Assembly: GCA_030418545.1 (NCBI GenBank)
Contig: QAIB01000006.1
Location: 179,455-243,454 of the forward strand
Length of the DNA stretch: 64,000 bases
Direction: 5' to 3'
DNA from: Xenophilus aerolatus
GTDB taxonomy: Bacteria; Pseudomonadota; Gammaproteobacteria; Burkholderiales; Burkholderiaceae_C
Position numbers and translations under genes: made by a program. Below the pieces are notes generated by a model. The model made no database searches. It was given only the letters and a program-made list of their open reading frames with translations, and was not told the DNA's origin. Below are positions 44,099 to 57,086 of this stretch, piece by piece (within the stretch, counting starts at the first letter, position 1; every line of letters begins with the position of its first letter).

Positions 44099-44404
44099 TC
44101 AGGCGCCCGGCATCGCCGCGCCGCACTGCCAGCAGCGCTCGAAGCCACCTTCGACGAATTCGCCGCACGCGCAGTGCCACTGGCGCTGCGGCGGATGCTG
44201 CAGCGCATGCAGCAGGCGGCGCGCCCGCTCGAGCTGCGCGTCGTCGTCGATCCAGATCTCGGGCAGGCACTGGTCCGGCGGCAACTGGCCGGCCACGGCG
44301 CACAGGAACTCGCGCTGCACCGAGGCGCCCACGCCCTCGCTGCGCAGCACGTCGGCCCACAGCGTCGCGATCGCGAGGTTGGGGGCTTGGGCGAGGCGGC
44401 GCAT
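44099..44404 (-). CDS. DUF2007-type protein with zinc-ribbon tail
   Basis: Small protein of 101 residues. The body (LAIATLWADVLRSEGVGASVQRE ... AGQLPPDQCLPEIWIDDDAQLERARRLL) matches DUF2007 putative signal-transducing proteins. The C-terminus CACGEFVEGGFERCWQCG carries two CxC/CxxC pairs suggestive of a zinc ribbon. The function is unknown. It lies 14 bases after the DUF3717/DUF1289 gene on the same strand, so the two are cotranscribed, and converges with yaeQ. Confidence 0.75.
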   Translation of the reverse strand: MRRLAQAPNLAIATLWADVLRSEGVGASVQREFLCAVAGQLPPDQCLPEIWIDDDAQLERARRLLHALQHPPQRQWHCACGEFVEGGFERCWQCGAAMPGA

Positions 44405-44418
44405 GCGGCGGCGCTGGC

Positions 44419-44880
44419 TCAGGCGGGCGGCGCCTCGGGATCGGTGCCGGGGCTGGGGTCGGCCGGTGCGGCGTCGGCCTCGCGGGCCCGCTCGGCATAG
44501 CGGTTGAAGCGCCAGGCCGTGTCTTCCATCGTGATGCGGCGCCAGGTCTGGCGCTTTTCGGCGGGCGTCATGGCGGGCCAGTGTTGCACCTCGTCGAAGC
44601 TGCGTCCACAGCCCTTGCACTGGTCGTCGCCCTGGCTGGTGGAGCAGATGGCAATGCAGGGCGTGTCGGGCGTGGTCTCGTACCAGCCGAGCCAGGCGGC
44701 CCAAGCCTTGGCGGGGAAGCCGACCTCGTCGACCTCGTCCTCGCGGTAGAAGACCATGAGCGCATACACCTCGGCCAGCGCCCGCACTTCGGGCGCGAGC
44801 GTGACGCCGTCGGGCGAGGGCTTCTTCTCGCGCCAGAAGTTGATGGCGGCCTCGATGTCGGTGATGTGGATGGCGGCCAT
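44419..44880 (-). CDS. DUF3717-DUF1289 protein
   Basis: Protein of 153 residues with two recognisable parts. The N-terminal DUF3717 is IHITDIEAAINFWREKKPSPDG ... ALAEVYALMVF. The central DUF1289-type cysteine cluster is PCIAICSTSQGDDQCKGCGRSFDEVQHWPAMTPAEKRQTWRRI, with the usual CxxxC...CxxC pattern. An acidic low-complexity tail ends the protein. Function is unknown; metal binding by the cysteines is inferred. The ATG at 44880 is used; a TTG at 44886 is also in frame. Confidence 0.8.
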   Translation of the reverse strand: MAAIHITDIEAAINFWREKKPSPDGVTLAPEVRALAEVYALMVFYREDEVDEVGFPAKAWAAWLGWYETTPDTPCIAICSTSQGDDQCKGCGRSFDEVQHWPAMTPAEKRQTWRRITMEDTAWRFNRYAERAREADAAPADPSPGTDPEAPPA

Positions 44881-44975
44881 GGGCAAGCGTGTCTCTCGGC
44901 GGGCCGGGGATGATAGTGCGCGGTCCGCGCGGTGGATGTCGGACCAATGCCCCGCGGATGCCCAAGGGAATGATT

Positions 44976-45038
44976 GCTATGAAAACAATAGCTCTCCGCC
45001 CAGGAAAGACGGGCGTTGCAGGCCGATTCCTTTTGAAA
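44976..45038 (+). repeat. Family A repeat (intergenic, upstream of riboswitch)
   Basis: gctatgaaaacaatagctc at the start, ggaaagacgggcgttgcaggcc in the middle and gattccttttgaaa at the end. It ends 17 bases before the -35 box of the terC leader. Confidence 0.75.
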
Positions 45039-45054
45039 GGCCGCGTTTGCGAGG

Positions 45055-45084
45055 TTGTCAGGAGCGAAACGCGGATGCTTTAAT
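45055..45084 (+). promoter_or_regulatory. Sigma-70-type promoter of the terC leader
   Basis: TTGTCA at 45055-45060 and TTTAAT at 45079-45084, each five of six against consensus, with an 18-base spacer. Transcription should begin near 45091, just before the first paired base of the riboswitch. Confidence 0.65.
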
Positions 45085-45092
45085 CGCGGCCA

Positions 45093-45257
45093 CGAAGGGG
45101 AGTAGCTCCCGCCCGTTGTCCACGCAGCGGGTATCGCCAGGTCGTCAATACGAAGCAGATAACACTTCCGGCCTGTCGGGCGACGCGCATCGCACAGCCG
45201 AGTTGCGCGCACGCCGAGCAAGACCTTCGATTTGAACCCCCAAGGTTCGGTCGAAGG
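45093..45257 (+). promoter_or_regulatory. yybP-ykoY manganese riboswitch
   Basis: The conserved 5' element AAGGGGAGTAGCT is at 45095-45107. The internal element GTCGTCAATACG (about 45141-45152) and the 3' element CCGAGCAAGACCTT (about 45214-45227) are present. Helix P1 is CGAAGG at 45093-45098 with CCTTCG at 45224-45229. The same CCTTCG can instead pair with CGAAGG at 45252-45257 across GAACC/GGTTC, a competing hairpin that is the probable expression platform. Gene context, a TerC-family protein, is classical for this Mn2+-sensing class. About 100 bases separate it from the start codon. Confidence 0.85.
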
Positions 45258-45357
45258 CTTGATGACAGATCCCTCCGGAACACCCGGCGCTTCAGTCTCA
45301 CGTCGTTCCGACCGTCACCGGCCGGAATGAATCGAAACGCACTGGAGTGTTCTGCAC

Positions 45358-46095
45358 ATGGAACTGTTTTCCGCGCAGTGGCTGTCGGCCCTGCTTGCCA
45401 TCATCCTGATCGACCTCGTCCTCGCGGGCGACAACGCGATCGTCATCGCGCTGGCCGCACGCGGCCTGCCCTCGCACCTGCAGAAGAAGGCCATCGTCTG
45501 GGGCACCGTCGGCGCGATCGTCGTGCGCTCGGTCATGACGATCGGCGTGGTGTGGCTGCTCAAGATCCCCGGCCTGATGCTGGTCGGCGGCCTGGGGCTG
45601 CTGTACATCGCCTGGAAGCTGCTGGCCGACACGCATTCGGACGAGGAGAGCCATGGCCCCGGCGCGACCACCTTCTGGGGCGCGATGAAGACCATCGTGA
45701 TCGCCGATGCGCTGATGGGCATCGACAACGTGCTGGGCGTGGCCGGTGCCGCGCACGGCGACTTCACGCTGGTGGTGCTGGGCCTGCTGATCAGCGTGCC
45801 GATCGTGGTCTTCGGCAGCACGCTGGTGCTCAAGCTGGTGCAGCGCTTCCCGGTCATCATCCAGCTGGGTGCCGCGGTGCTCGCCTTCACGGCCGGCAAG
45901 ATGATCGTCAACGAGAAGCTGCTGGCCCCCTGGTTCGCGGGCGAGGCCCCGGCCAACCAGGCCGCCTACTGGGGCGTGTGCGTGCTGGCCATCGTCGGCG
46001 TGCTCACGGCCGGCTGGCTCACCAACCGCCGCAAGCCGGGCTCGGAGCGCATCGAGCAGGCGGAAGTCGCAGCGCGGGTGAACCCGATTGACTGA
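45358..46095 (+). CDS. TerC family membrane protein (manganese exporter type)
   Basis: Polytopic membrane protein of 245 residues, YjbE/Alx-type TerC. It has the family acidic motifs in helices: LLAIILIDLVLAGDNAIVIALAA (LAGDNA) and IADALMGIDNVLGVAGAAHG (GIDNV), arranged as two pseudo-repeats. Relatives export Mn2+ or protect metalation of exported enzymes. Regulation is read directly from the manganese riboswitch upstream. GGAG lies about ten bases before the ATG. Confidence 0.9.
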   Translation: MELFSAQWLSALLAIILIDLVLAGDNAIVIALAARGLPSHLQKKAIVWGTVGAIVVRSVMTIGVVWLLKIPGLMLVGGLGLLYIAWKLLADTHSDEESHGPGATTFWGAMKTIVIADALMGIDNVLGVAGAAHGDFTLVVLGLLISVPIVVFGSTLVLKLVQRFPVIIQLGAAVLAFTAGKMIVNEKLLAPWFAGEAPANQAAYWGVCVLAIVGVLTAGWLTNRRKPGSERIEQAEVAARVNPID

Positions 46096-46141
46096 TTCCG
46101 CATCCCACGTTTTCATCCACTGACGGAAGAAGGAGCGCCCC

Positions 46142-46606
46142 ATGGACAAGATCATTCTCTATGTCGACGACGCGGCCTATGCGCGTGAGCACCTGCAGCG
46201 GCTCGCGCCGGCGGCAGACAGCGCCGCGGCGCGGCACTGGGTCCTGGTGGCCTGCGCTCCGCGCATGACGCACCGCATCAGCAAGTGGGTGAGCCACAGC
46301 GCCCGCGAGAACTGGCGTGCCAAGTGGTTCGCGCGTGCGCAGGAGGCGCTGGTGCCGGCGCTCCAGCACGGTGGCGCGACGGTGACGGCGGTGCTCGCCA
46401 AGGGCCCGCTGACCGAACTCACGCAACGCCTCCAGCTGGAGCACGGCACGGCCCAGGTGGTCGACGCGCGCCGGCCCAAGGTGGGTGTCGACATGGAACC
46501 GGTGGTGCACGGCAAGACGCCGGCCGGCCAGTCGGGCTGGGCCCTGCCGGGTGCCGTGATGGGCATGGGCGCACTGCTCGTGCTGGCGAACGAACTGGCC
46601 GAATGA
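46142..46606 (+). CDS. Uncharacterised protein linked to terC
   Basis: Not assigned to a family. 154 residues, beginning MDKIILYVDDAAYAREHLQRL and continuing HWVLVACAPRMTHRISKWVS, which resembles the alternating strand-helix pattern of a small Rossmann-like or USP-like domain. The C-terminus (SGWALPGAVMGMGALLVLANEL) is hydrophobic and could be a single membrane helix. AAGGAG precedes the ATG. It lies 46 bases after terC and before a strong terminator, so it shares the manganese-controlled transcript. Confidence 0.75.
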   Translation: MDKIILYVDDAAYAREHLQRLAPAADSAAARHWVLVACAPRMTHRISKWVSHSARENWRAKWFARAQEALVPALQHGGATVTAVLAKGPLTELTQRLQLEHGTAQVVDARRPKVGVDMEPVVHGKTPAGQSGWALPGAVMGMGALLVLANELAE

Positions 46607-46653
46607 GCCGACGAATCACCGCGTGCGCCACCGGCGCACGCTGCTGTCACACA

Positions 46654-46689
46654 CGCCGCAGGGCCAGGCGCCCTGCGGCGTTTTTCTTT
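46654..46689 (+). terminator. Rho-independent terminator after the terC operon
   Basis: Eleven-pair perfect stem CGCCGCAGGGC / GCCCTGCGGCG with a five-base loop, followed by TTTTTCTTT. Confidence 0.92.
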
Positions 46690-46735
46690 GCGCACGCTCG
46701 CCCCAGCGCTGCCGCCGCGGCGCTATGCTGGCGCC

Positions 46736-47089
46736 ATGCGACTGATCCTCAAATGGCTCCTGAGCGCGCTGGCCCTGCTGGCGGTGTCGTACCTCTACAG
46801 CGGCGTGCAGGTCACCAGCTTCACCCACGCGCTGATCGCGGCTGCGGTGATCGGGCTGCTCAACATGGTGGTGCGGCCGGTGCTGGTGGTGCTGACGCTG
46901 CCCGTCACCATCGTCACGCTGGGGCTGTTCCTCTTCGTCATCAACGCGCTGCTCTTCTGGGCCGCCTCGGGCCTCCTGAGCGGCTTTCACGTGAGCGGCT
47001 TCCTGGCGGCGCTGATCGGCTCGCTGCTGTACTCGCTGCTGGGCGTGGTGATCGAGTCCGCGCTGGGCGGCCTGTTCGCGCGCCGCTGA
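46736..47089 (+). CDS. Phage-holin-family (DUF360-like) membrane protein
   Basis: Small hydrophobic protein of 117 residues with four membrane helices. The signature NMVVRPVLVVLTLPVTIVTLGLFLFVINALLFW is typical of the Phage_holin_4_2 family, chromosomal proteins of unknown function that are not phage-linked. The start at 46736 is chosen because the homology begins at MRLILKWLLS; an upstream in-frame start overlaps the terminator. It converges with the NRPS gene 13 bases away. Confidence 0.85.
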   Translation: MRLILKWLLSALALLAVSYLYSGVQVTSFTHALIAAAVIGLLNMVVRPVLVVLTLPVTIVTLGLFLFVINALLFWAASGLLSGFHVSGFLAALIGSLLYSLLGVVIESALGGLFARR

Positions 47090-47102
47090 GGCGCCGCCAC
47101 GA

Positions 47103-52385
<5,283 letters not shown>

Positions 52386-52510
52386 GGCGCATGAAATGCC
52401 CTCGATAGTAATTCCTAAGTTCTAGTTTCTTTCCGCGCTTGCCGGTTCACGGACGTGAGATATGACACGGACGGCCCGACCAAGTCGAAGGCGAGCGCCC
52501 ACTGCGTCGT

Positions 52511-54043
52511 TCAAAGCGGCTTCTCGTTCATCTGCTCGCGCGCCTTCACGTCCACTTCGCGCGCCCGTGTGTCGATGATCGAGGCCTCGTAATGGTCGAT
52601 GCGCAGCGGGCCGCGGCCATCGGCATTGGCGCGCACCAGTTCCTGCGCTGCCTTGAGGCGGTCGCGCGCCGCGACGTAGTCGAGGATGGCGACGTTGGCT
52701 TCGGCGTCGGCCCGGATGGCGCGCAGGGTGTCGCCCTGCTCGTTGTAGAGCGCCGACAGGGTGCGCCACGCGCCGTGGTCGCGCGGGTGGGTCGCCACCC
52801 AGTCGCGCAGGGGCGCCGTCATCGGGCCGGGGTTGCGGGTGGCGATGGCGGCCTGGGCGGCGAGCATCATCTCGGCCCGGTCCTTGGCCTTGGCGTTGAG
52901 CAGCGCGGCGGCCGCCGGAGCGTTGCGGGCCGCCAGTTCGATCTCCGCCGAGAGCAGCCGCGCCAGCCGCGACGCCGCCGCGTCGCCGCGGGTGCGCACC
53001 ACCAGCCGTTCGGCCAGGGTGCGGGCGCTGCGCACGTCCCGCAGTTCCGACGCGCCCAGGGCCGCGGCATAGAGCGTGCCGGCCTGCTGGGCCGGCGAAC
53101 TCTTGCCGAATTCGCTGCTGTCGGCCGCCTCGACCCACTGTCGCAACACGTCCACGCCCGGACGCGTGAGCACGCGGGCGCGGGCGCTGATCATCGCGTG
53201 GTCCATCTCCAGCGGCAGCGGGGGCACGGCCTCGGCGCGGAACTGGAAGCGCGCCTGCATCTCGGTGATGCGCTCGCTGGTCAGCGGGTGGCTGCGCAGG
53301 TAGGGGTAGGCGCCGTTGTCGTTCAGGCGCGAGGCGTACTGCAGCCGCTCGAACATGCTCGCGGCGCCGCGTGGCGAGAAGCCGGCCTGCGTCATGACGC
53401 CGTAGCCGATGCGGTCGGCCTCGCGCTCCATGTCGCGCGAGAAGTCGAGCTGCTTCTGCTGCGCGAAGGCCGAGCCGCCGGTCATCATGGCGGCACCCAG
53501 GTCGCCGCCGCTGCGGCTCTTGGAGGCGGCCACCGCGCCGAGGATCATCGCCGCGATGAGCCAGGGCGCCTGGCGGCTCTGCTGGGTCAGCATGCGCGAG
53601 ATGTGCCGCTGCGTGACGTGCGACAGCTCGTGGCCGAGCACGGCGGCCAGCTCGTCGCGGCTGCCCACGACGGCGATCAGCCCCATGTTCAGGCCCAGGT
53701 AGCCGCCGGGCAGCGCGAAGGCGTTGATTGTGCGGTCGTGGCCGAGCATCACGGTCCAGGCGTAGCGCTCGTCGAGCTCGGGCGTGAGCTCGCCGCGGGT
53801 GCGCGCCGCGGCCATCAGGCGCTGCCAGATCTCCTGCACGTAGTCGACCATCACCGGGTCGTCGACATAGTCCGGGTCGCGGTACAGCTCGCGGGCGATG
53901 CGGTCACCGAGCTGGCGCTCGGCGGTGGCGGTCATCTCGGCGCCGTCGCTCATGCCCGGCAGCACCTGGGCACGTGCCGCGGGCATGGCCAGCAGCTGCG
54001 ACGCTATCAAAGCAATAGCTGTCGCCGCCCGCCAGACGGGCAT
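52511..54043 (-). CDS. BepA-like periplasmic M48 metalloprotease with TPR tail
   Basis: Zinc metalloprotease/chaperone of 510 residues for outer-membrane protein quality control. The signal peptide is [19 protein letters not shown] ... ARA/Q. The catalytic site [12 protein letters not shown] lies near residue 136, with the third ligand in [11 protein letters not shown]. The C-terminal half is helical, TPR-like ([12 protein letters not shown] ... [18 protein letters not shown]). Start codon and signal-peptide core are encoded by the family A repeat at 54003-54065; a TTG further upstream is the alternative start. No good ribosome site is seen before 54043. Confidence 0.88.
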   Translation of the reverse strand: MPVWRAATAIALIASQLLAMPAARAQVLPGMSDGAEMTATAERQLGDRIARELYRDPDYVDDPVMVDYVQEIWQRLMAAARTRGELTPELDERYAWTVMLGHDRTINAFALPGGYLGLNMGLIAVVGSRDELAAVLGHELSHVTQRHISRMLTQQSRQAPWLIAAMILGAVAASKSRSGGDLGAAMMTGGSAFAQQKQLDFSRDMEREADRIGYGVMTQAGFSPRGAASMFERLQYASRLNDNGAYPYLRSHPLTSERITEMQARFQFRAEAVPPLPLEMDHAMISARARVLTRPGVDVLRQWVEAADSSEFGKSSPAQQAGTLYAAALGASELRDVRSARTLAERLVVRTRGDAAASRLARLLSAEIELAARNAPAAAALLNAKAKDRAEMMLAAQAAIATRNPGPMTAPLRDWVATHPRDHGAWRTLSALYNEQGDTLRAIRADAEANVAILDYVAARDRLKAAQELVRANADGRGPLRIDHYEASIIDTRAREVDVKAREQMNEKPL

Positions 54044-54065
54044 TGCAGGCCGATTCGGCTTGAAA
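54003..54065 (+). repeat. Family A repeat (encodes a signal peptide on the other strand)
   Basis: gctatcaaagcaatagctg at the start, cccgccagacgggcattgcagg in the middle and ccgattcggcttgaa at the end. Read on the minus strand it contains the ATG at 54043 and the codons for [15 protein letters not shown] of the M48 protease, so the mobile-type repeat has become a coding exon-like segment. Confidence 0.8.
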
Positions 54066-54161
54066 ACTCGAGAAAGGGAGAAGGGCGGGCAGTGGGTCAA
54101 GCAGCGGTCCTTGTCGAACGTCCGGGCCCGTATGATGCGCTCCCGCCCGCTTCGTTCACCC

Positions 54162-54650
54162 ATGCCGACTTCTGCGCTCACCCACTTCGATGCCCAGGGC
54201 CAGGCCCACATGGTGGATGTGGCCGCCAAGCCGGCCACCCACCGCGTGGCCGTCGCCACCGGCGCCATCGAGATGCGCGCCGAGACATTGGCGCTGATCG
54301 AGTCCGGCGGCGCGAAGAAGGGCGACGTGCTGGGCGTGGCGCGCATCGCCGGCATCCAGGCCGCCAAGAAGACCAGCGACCTCATCCCGCTGTGCCACCC
54401 GCTGGCCCTGACCCGCGTGGCCGTGGCCTTCGAGACCGCCGCCGCGCCGGTGCCGCAGGTGCGCTGCACCGCCACCGTCGAGACCGTCGGCCCCACCGGC
54501 GTCGAGATGGAGGCGTTGACCGCGGTGCAGGTGGCCCTGCTCACCGTCTACGACATGTGCAAGGCGGCCGACCGCGGCATGACGATCACCGGCGTGCACG
54601 TGGTGGAGAAGCACGGCGGCAAGTCGGGCAGCTGGGTGGCCGGCGCCTGA
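54162..54650 (+). CDS. moaC: Cyclic pyranopterin monophosphate synthase MoaC
   Basis: Molybdenum cofactor biosynthesis enzyme of 162 residues acting with MoaA on GTP to form cPMP. Family blocks are [47 protein letters not shown] (active-site His and Lys), [23 protein letters not shown] and GGKSG. A near-consensus -10 word TATGAT is 25 bases before the ATG. It stands alone but serves the molybdoenzymes found elsewhere in the window (PaoABC and the YdeP-type protein). Confidence 0.94.
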   Translation: MPTSALTHFDAQGQAHMVDVAAKPATHRVAVATGAIEMRAETLALIESGGAKKGDVLGVARIAGIQAAKKTSDLIPLCHPLALTRVAVAFETAAAPVPQVRCTATVETVGPTGVEMEALTAVQVALLTVYDMCKAADRGMTITGVHVVEKHGGKSGSWVAGA

Positions 54651-54666
54651 GCGCTGGCCGGCTTCT

Positions 54667-56295
54667 TCAGTTCGCCGGCAGGCTGCCCACCCAACGCAGG
54701 TAGTCCTCCGGATAGGCGGCGCGAAAGCGCGCCAGCTGGGCCTGCACCTCGTCCTCGTCGCCCAGCAGCGAGGCCGCCTGGATGCGCTTGACCACCACGC
54801 GGGGCTCCGGCGAGAAGTGCAGCATCTCGCCCGCCAAGCCGTACATGGCCGCCGCGTTGCCGCGCGTGACCGGCGTCAGGGTCAATTCGGCAAATTTCAC
54901 GGCATCGCCGAAGAACCACGAGCGGCCGCGCAAGCGGTCGAGCGTGTGCTCGCGCCAGGCGGGCAGACGCTCGGCGCGGGGCAGGTAGATCTGGCTCACA
55001 CGGGTGTAGTCCCAGGCGGCCGCTGCCAACAATGCTATCGAAATCGTAGCTGCCAGCGCAGCCAGGACGGGCGCAAACGCCCGGTTTGACCCGGAATCGG
55101 CGGCCGGACGGCCGGGCCAGAGGAAGCCCAGGCAGAGGCCGAACACCAGCTGGAAGGGCGCGTACCAGAGCGGGTACTCGAGCAGGCTGTGCAGCACGAT
55201 CACGCCCAGCAGGCCCCACACCATGATCCGCGCCGGATCGCGTTCGGCCCAGGGCCGCGCCCGCAGCACCATCCAGGCGAAGCCGCCGCAGATCGCCACG
55301 GCGGCAGGGATCCCCAGCGTCACCGCCAGGTGCAGCGGGAGGTTGTGCGCGTTGTCCAGGATTTCGACAAAGCGCTCGCCGGCATACAGGTGGCTGTAGT
55401 GCGCGTAGCTCAGCTCCCCCCAGCCCCAACCGCGCCAGGGGTGCTGCGCGATCAACTCGAGCACGTTCTGCCAGAGCACGAGACGGCCGTGGCCCGGCGG
55501 GGCGCCCTCGCGCAGGCGCGAGATCATGCCTTCGACGCTGCCGCTGGCGCTGGCGAGGCGGGGGAGGAGCCAGGCGGCCGCAGCGTACAGCGGGAGCAGC
55601 GCAAGTAAGCGCCATGGACCCGCCAGCCGCGGCCCACCCTGCTCCGCCGTTCGCCGCTGTCTTGCGCCCAGCCAAGCCGCGGCGCCGACTATGCAGACCA
55701 ATTGAAGCAGGCCGGTGCGCGAAGTCGACGCGGCCAGGCCGAGCACCAGCCAGGCGGCAGCCGCTGACCACGGCAGCCGCGCGCCGCCCGATGCACGGGC
55801 CTGCAGCCAGAGCACCGCCACCAGTCCCATCCCGCACAGGGAGGCGAACTGGTTGCGCTGCCGAAGGTTGCCATAGGCCATGCCCAAGGGCTCCATGGGA
55901 ACCGCGCCCCACGGCTTCAACCAAGCCGCATGCCCGAAGTACTGTGCCATGCCGATCAGGACGCTCAGGCATGCCGCCCATGCGACGCCGCGGGCGATGG
56001 CGAGCGACCGACCGGCAGCCTGCGCATCGTCCGGACCGCTGGAACGGCCGGCGAGCAACCCGCAGCCGACCACGAGCAGCGCCCCCGCGACGCCCGCCCC
56101 GCTCTGCCCTGTGCAGGCGAGGGCAGCCAGCAGGACGGCACAGGCGACCCGCAAGCCAGCCGCACGCGTACCCGCTCGCCGATCGACTGTCGCCCAGGCG
56201 AGCAGCACGGAGCAGCCCGCGCCCCAGAGCGCCTGCCATGCACTGCCCAACGGTCCTGCCGTCAGCGGGAACAGGAAGGGCGCCGCTACCAGCAC
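54667..56295 (-). CDS. PglL/TfpO-like O-oligosaccharyltransferase (Wzy_C domain)
   Basis: Polytopic membrane protein of 542 residues, about twelve helices plus a C-terminal soluble helical tail. The Wzy_C/O-antigen-ligase region contains NLRQRNQFASL, WQNVLELIAQHPWRGWGWGELSYAHY and the periplasmic DNAHNLPLHLAVTLG with the conserved His. HSLLEYPLWYAPFQ is typical of PglL/PilO-type pilin glycosylation enzymes. Location directly before a minor-pilin operon supports a pilin-glycosylating role over lipopolysaccharide ligation. One helix (VLAALAATISIALLAAAA) is encoded by a family A repeat. The start is the most upstream GTG and is uncertain. Confidence 0.8.
   Translation of the reverse strand: MLVAAPFLFPLTAGPLGSAWQALWGAGCSVLLAWATVDRRAGTRAAGLRVACAVLLAALACTGQSGAGVAGALLVVGCGLLAGRSSGPDDAQAAGRSLAIARGVAWAACLSVLIGMAQYFGHAAWLKPWGAVPMEPLGMAYGNLRQRNQFASLCGMGLVAVLWLQARASGGARLPWSAAAAWLVLGLAASTSRTGLLQLVCIVGAAAWLGARQRRTAEQGGPRLAGPWRLLALLPLYAAAAWLLPRLASASGSVEGMISRLREGAPPGHGRLVLWQNVLELIAQHPWRGWGWGELSYAHYSHLYAGERFVEILDNAHNLPLHLAVTLGIPAAVAICGGFAWMVLRARPWAERDPARIMVWGLLGVIVLHSLLEYPLWYAPFQLVFGLCLGFLWPGRPAADSGSNRAFAPVLAALAATISIALLAAAAWDYTRVSQIYLPRAERLPAWREHTLDRLRGRSWFFGDAVKFAELTLTPVTRGNAAAMYGLAGEMLHFSPEPRVVVKRIQAASLLGDEDEVQAQLARFRAAYPEDYLRWVGSLPAN
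55034..55096 (+). repeat. Family A repeat inside the PglL-like gene
   Basis: gctatcgaaatcgtagctgc at the start, gccaggacgggcgcaaac in the middle and a diverged end tttgacccggaa. Read on the minus strand, in frame, it encodes the hydrophobic segment LAALAATISIALLAA. This is the same frame and the same kind of peptide (ATxIALIA) as in the M48 signal sequence. Confidence 0.65.
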
Positions 56296-56572
56296 GGTCG
56301 CCGCGTGGCGGCGGCCGGGCCCTCGCGTCCGGGCCGACCCGGCCGAGCCGCTCAGCGGCCCCCCGCGGCAGTCCGACGAACGGCGCGTGCGCCTGGATCG
56401 GCGGCGTTCTCTTTATTCACAAAATTAAACATGATGAAACATTCGTCTGCTGCTAGTTTGCAACTGTGTGCGAGAGCACCATAAAGCAGCATGCAAGACG
56501 ACGCCGGCAGCCGAAACGCGGTCGGCGTGACGCGCGTCGGCCACGTTGCCGTACGCATAGATCGAGGACGGG
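56296..56572. other. Divergent intergenic region before the fimT operon
   Basis: 277 bases. The half next to the PglL-like gene is GC-rich. The half near fimT (from about 56410) is strikingly AT-rich for this genome. It contains TTGCAA at 56458-56463, a 16-base spacer and CATAAA at 56480-56485, a plausible promoter for the pilin operon. I see no gene. GAGGA just before 56573 is the fimT ribosome site. Confidence 0.5.
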
Positions 56573-57064
56573 ATGAAAACACAGACGATGACGGCCGCGA
56601 CGCGGGTGGGGCTGGACGGCTTCACCCTGATCGAGGCCATGGTGGTGGTCGCGCTGGTCGCCATTCTGGCGGCATTGGCGGCGCCTTCCTTCACGACGCT
56701 GATCGCGAATCAGCGGGTGAACTCGTCCGCACAGGAGCTGCAGACGCTGTTCCAGTTCGCACGTGCAGAAGCCGTCTATCAGCGCACCGCCAGCACCGTC
56801 ACGGCCACCGGCCAGAAATGGGAAGCCAAGGTCGGCACGAAGGTGCTTCGTGAAACGGTGCTGCCCGACGCCGTGACGGTGACGCCGGCCTCCGCCAACG
56901 GCGTGAGCTTCGACGTCACCGGGGCCGCGAAGCCGGCCGCCGGCAGCGCGCCGTACCTGGTGTCGGTGTCTGCCGCCAAGGCGTCGAGGCTCCAGTGCGT
57001 CAGCGTGACGGGGGCGGGCCTGGTCCGCCAGGCCCGCAAGCTGGCCACCGAGAGCTGTTCCTGA
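56573..57064 (+). CDS. fimT: FimT/GspH-type minor pilin
   Basis: Prepilin of 163 residues. A 16-residue leader ends at the cleavage site DG/FTLIEAMVVVALVAIL. The FimT/GspH helix continues LAALAAPSFTTLIANQRVNSSAQELQTLFQFARAEAV. It initiates the fimT-pilV-pilW-pilX-pilY1 operon that assembles the pilus tip complex. An internal ATG at 56588 is a possible alternative start. Two cysteines (LQCVSV ... ESCS) near the C-terminus may form a disulfide. Confidence 0.9.
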   Translation: MKTQTMTAATRVGLDGFTLIEAMVVVALVAILAALAAPSFTTLIANQRVNSSAQELQTLFQFARAEAVYQRTASTVTATGQKWEAKVGTKVLRETVLPDAVTVTPASANGVSFDVTGAAKPAAGSAPYLVSVSAAKASRLQCVSVTGAGLVRQARKLATESCS

Positions 57065-57086
57065 TCCCGCTGTGCGACCCCTAGCC

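Noticed and set aside
46647..46670. TGTCACA near 46647 as another ECF41 promoter
   Set aside because: Sixteen bases downstream there is no CGTC, and the site lies within the terminator after the terC operon.
46736..47089. Phage-holin annotation suggesting a prophage
   Set aside because: No other phage genes or attachment sites are nearby; this family is chromosomal in many betaproteobacteria.
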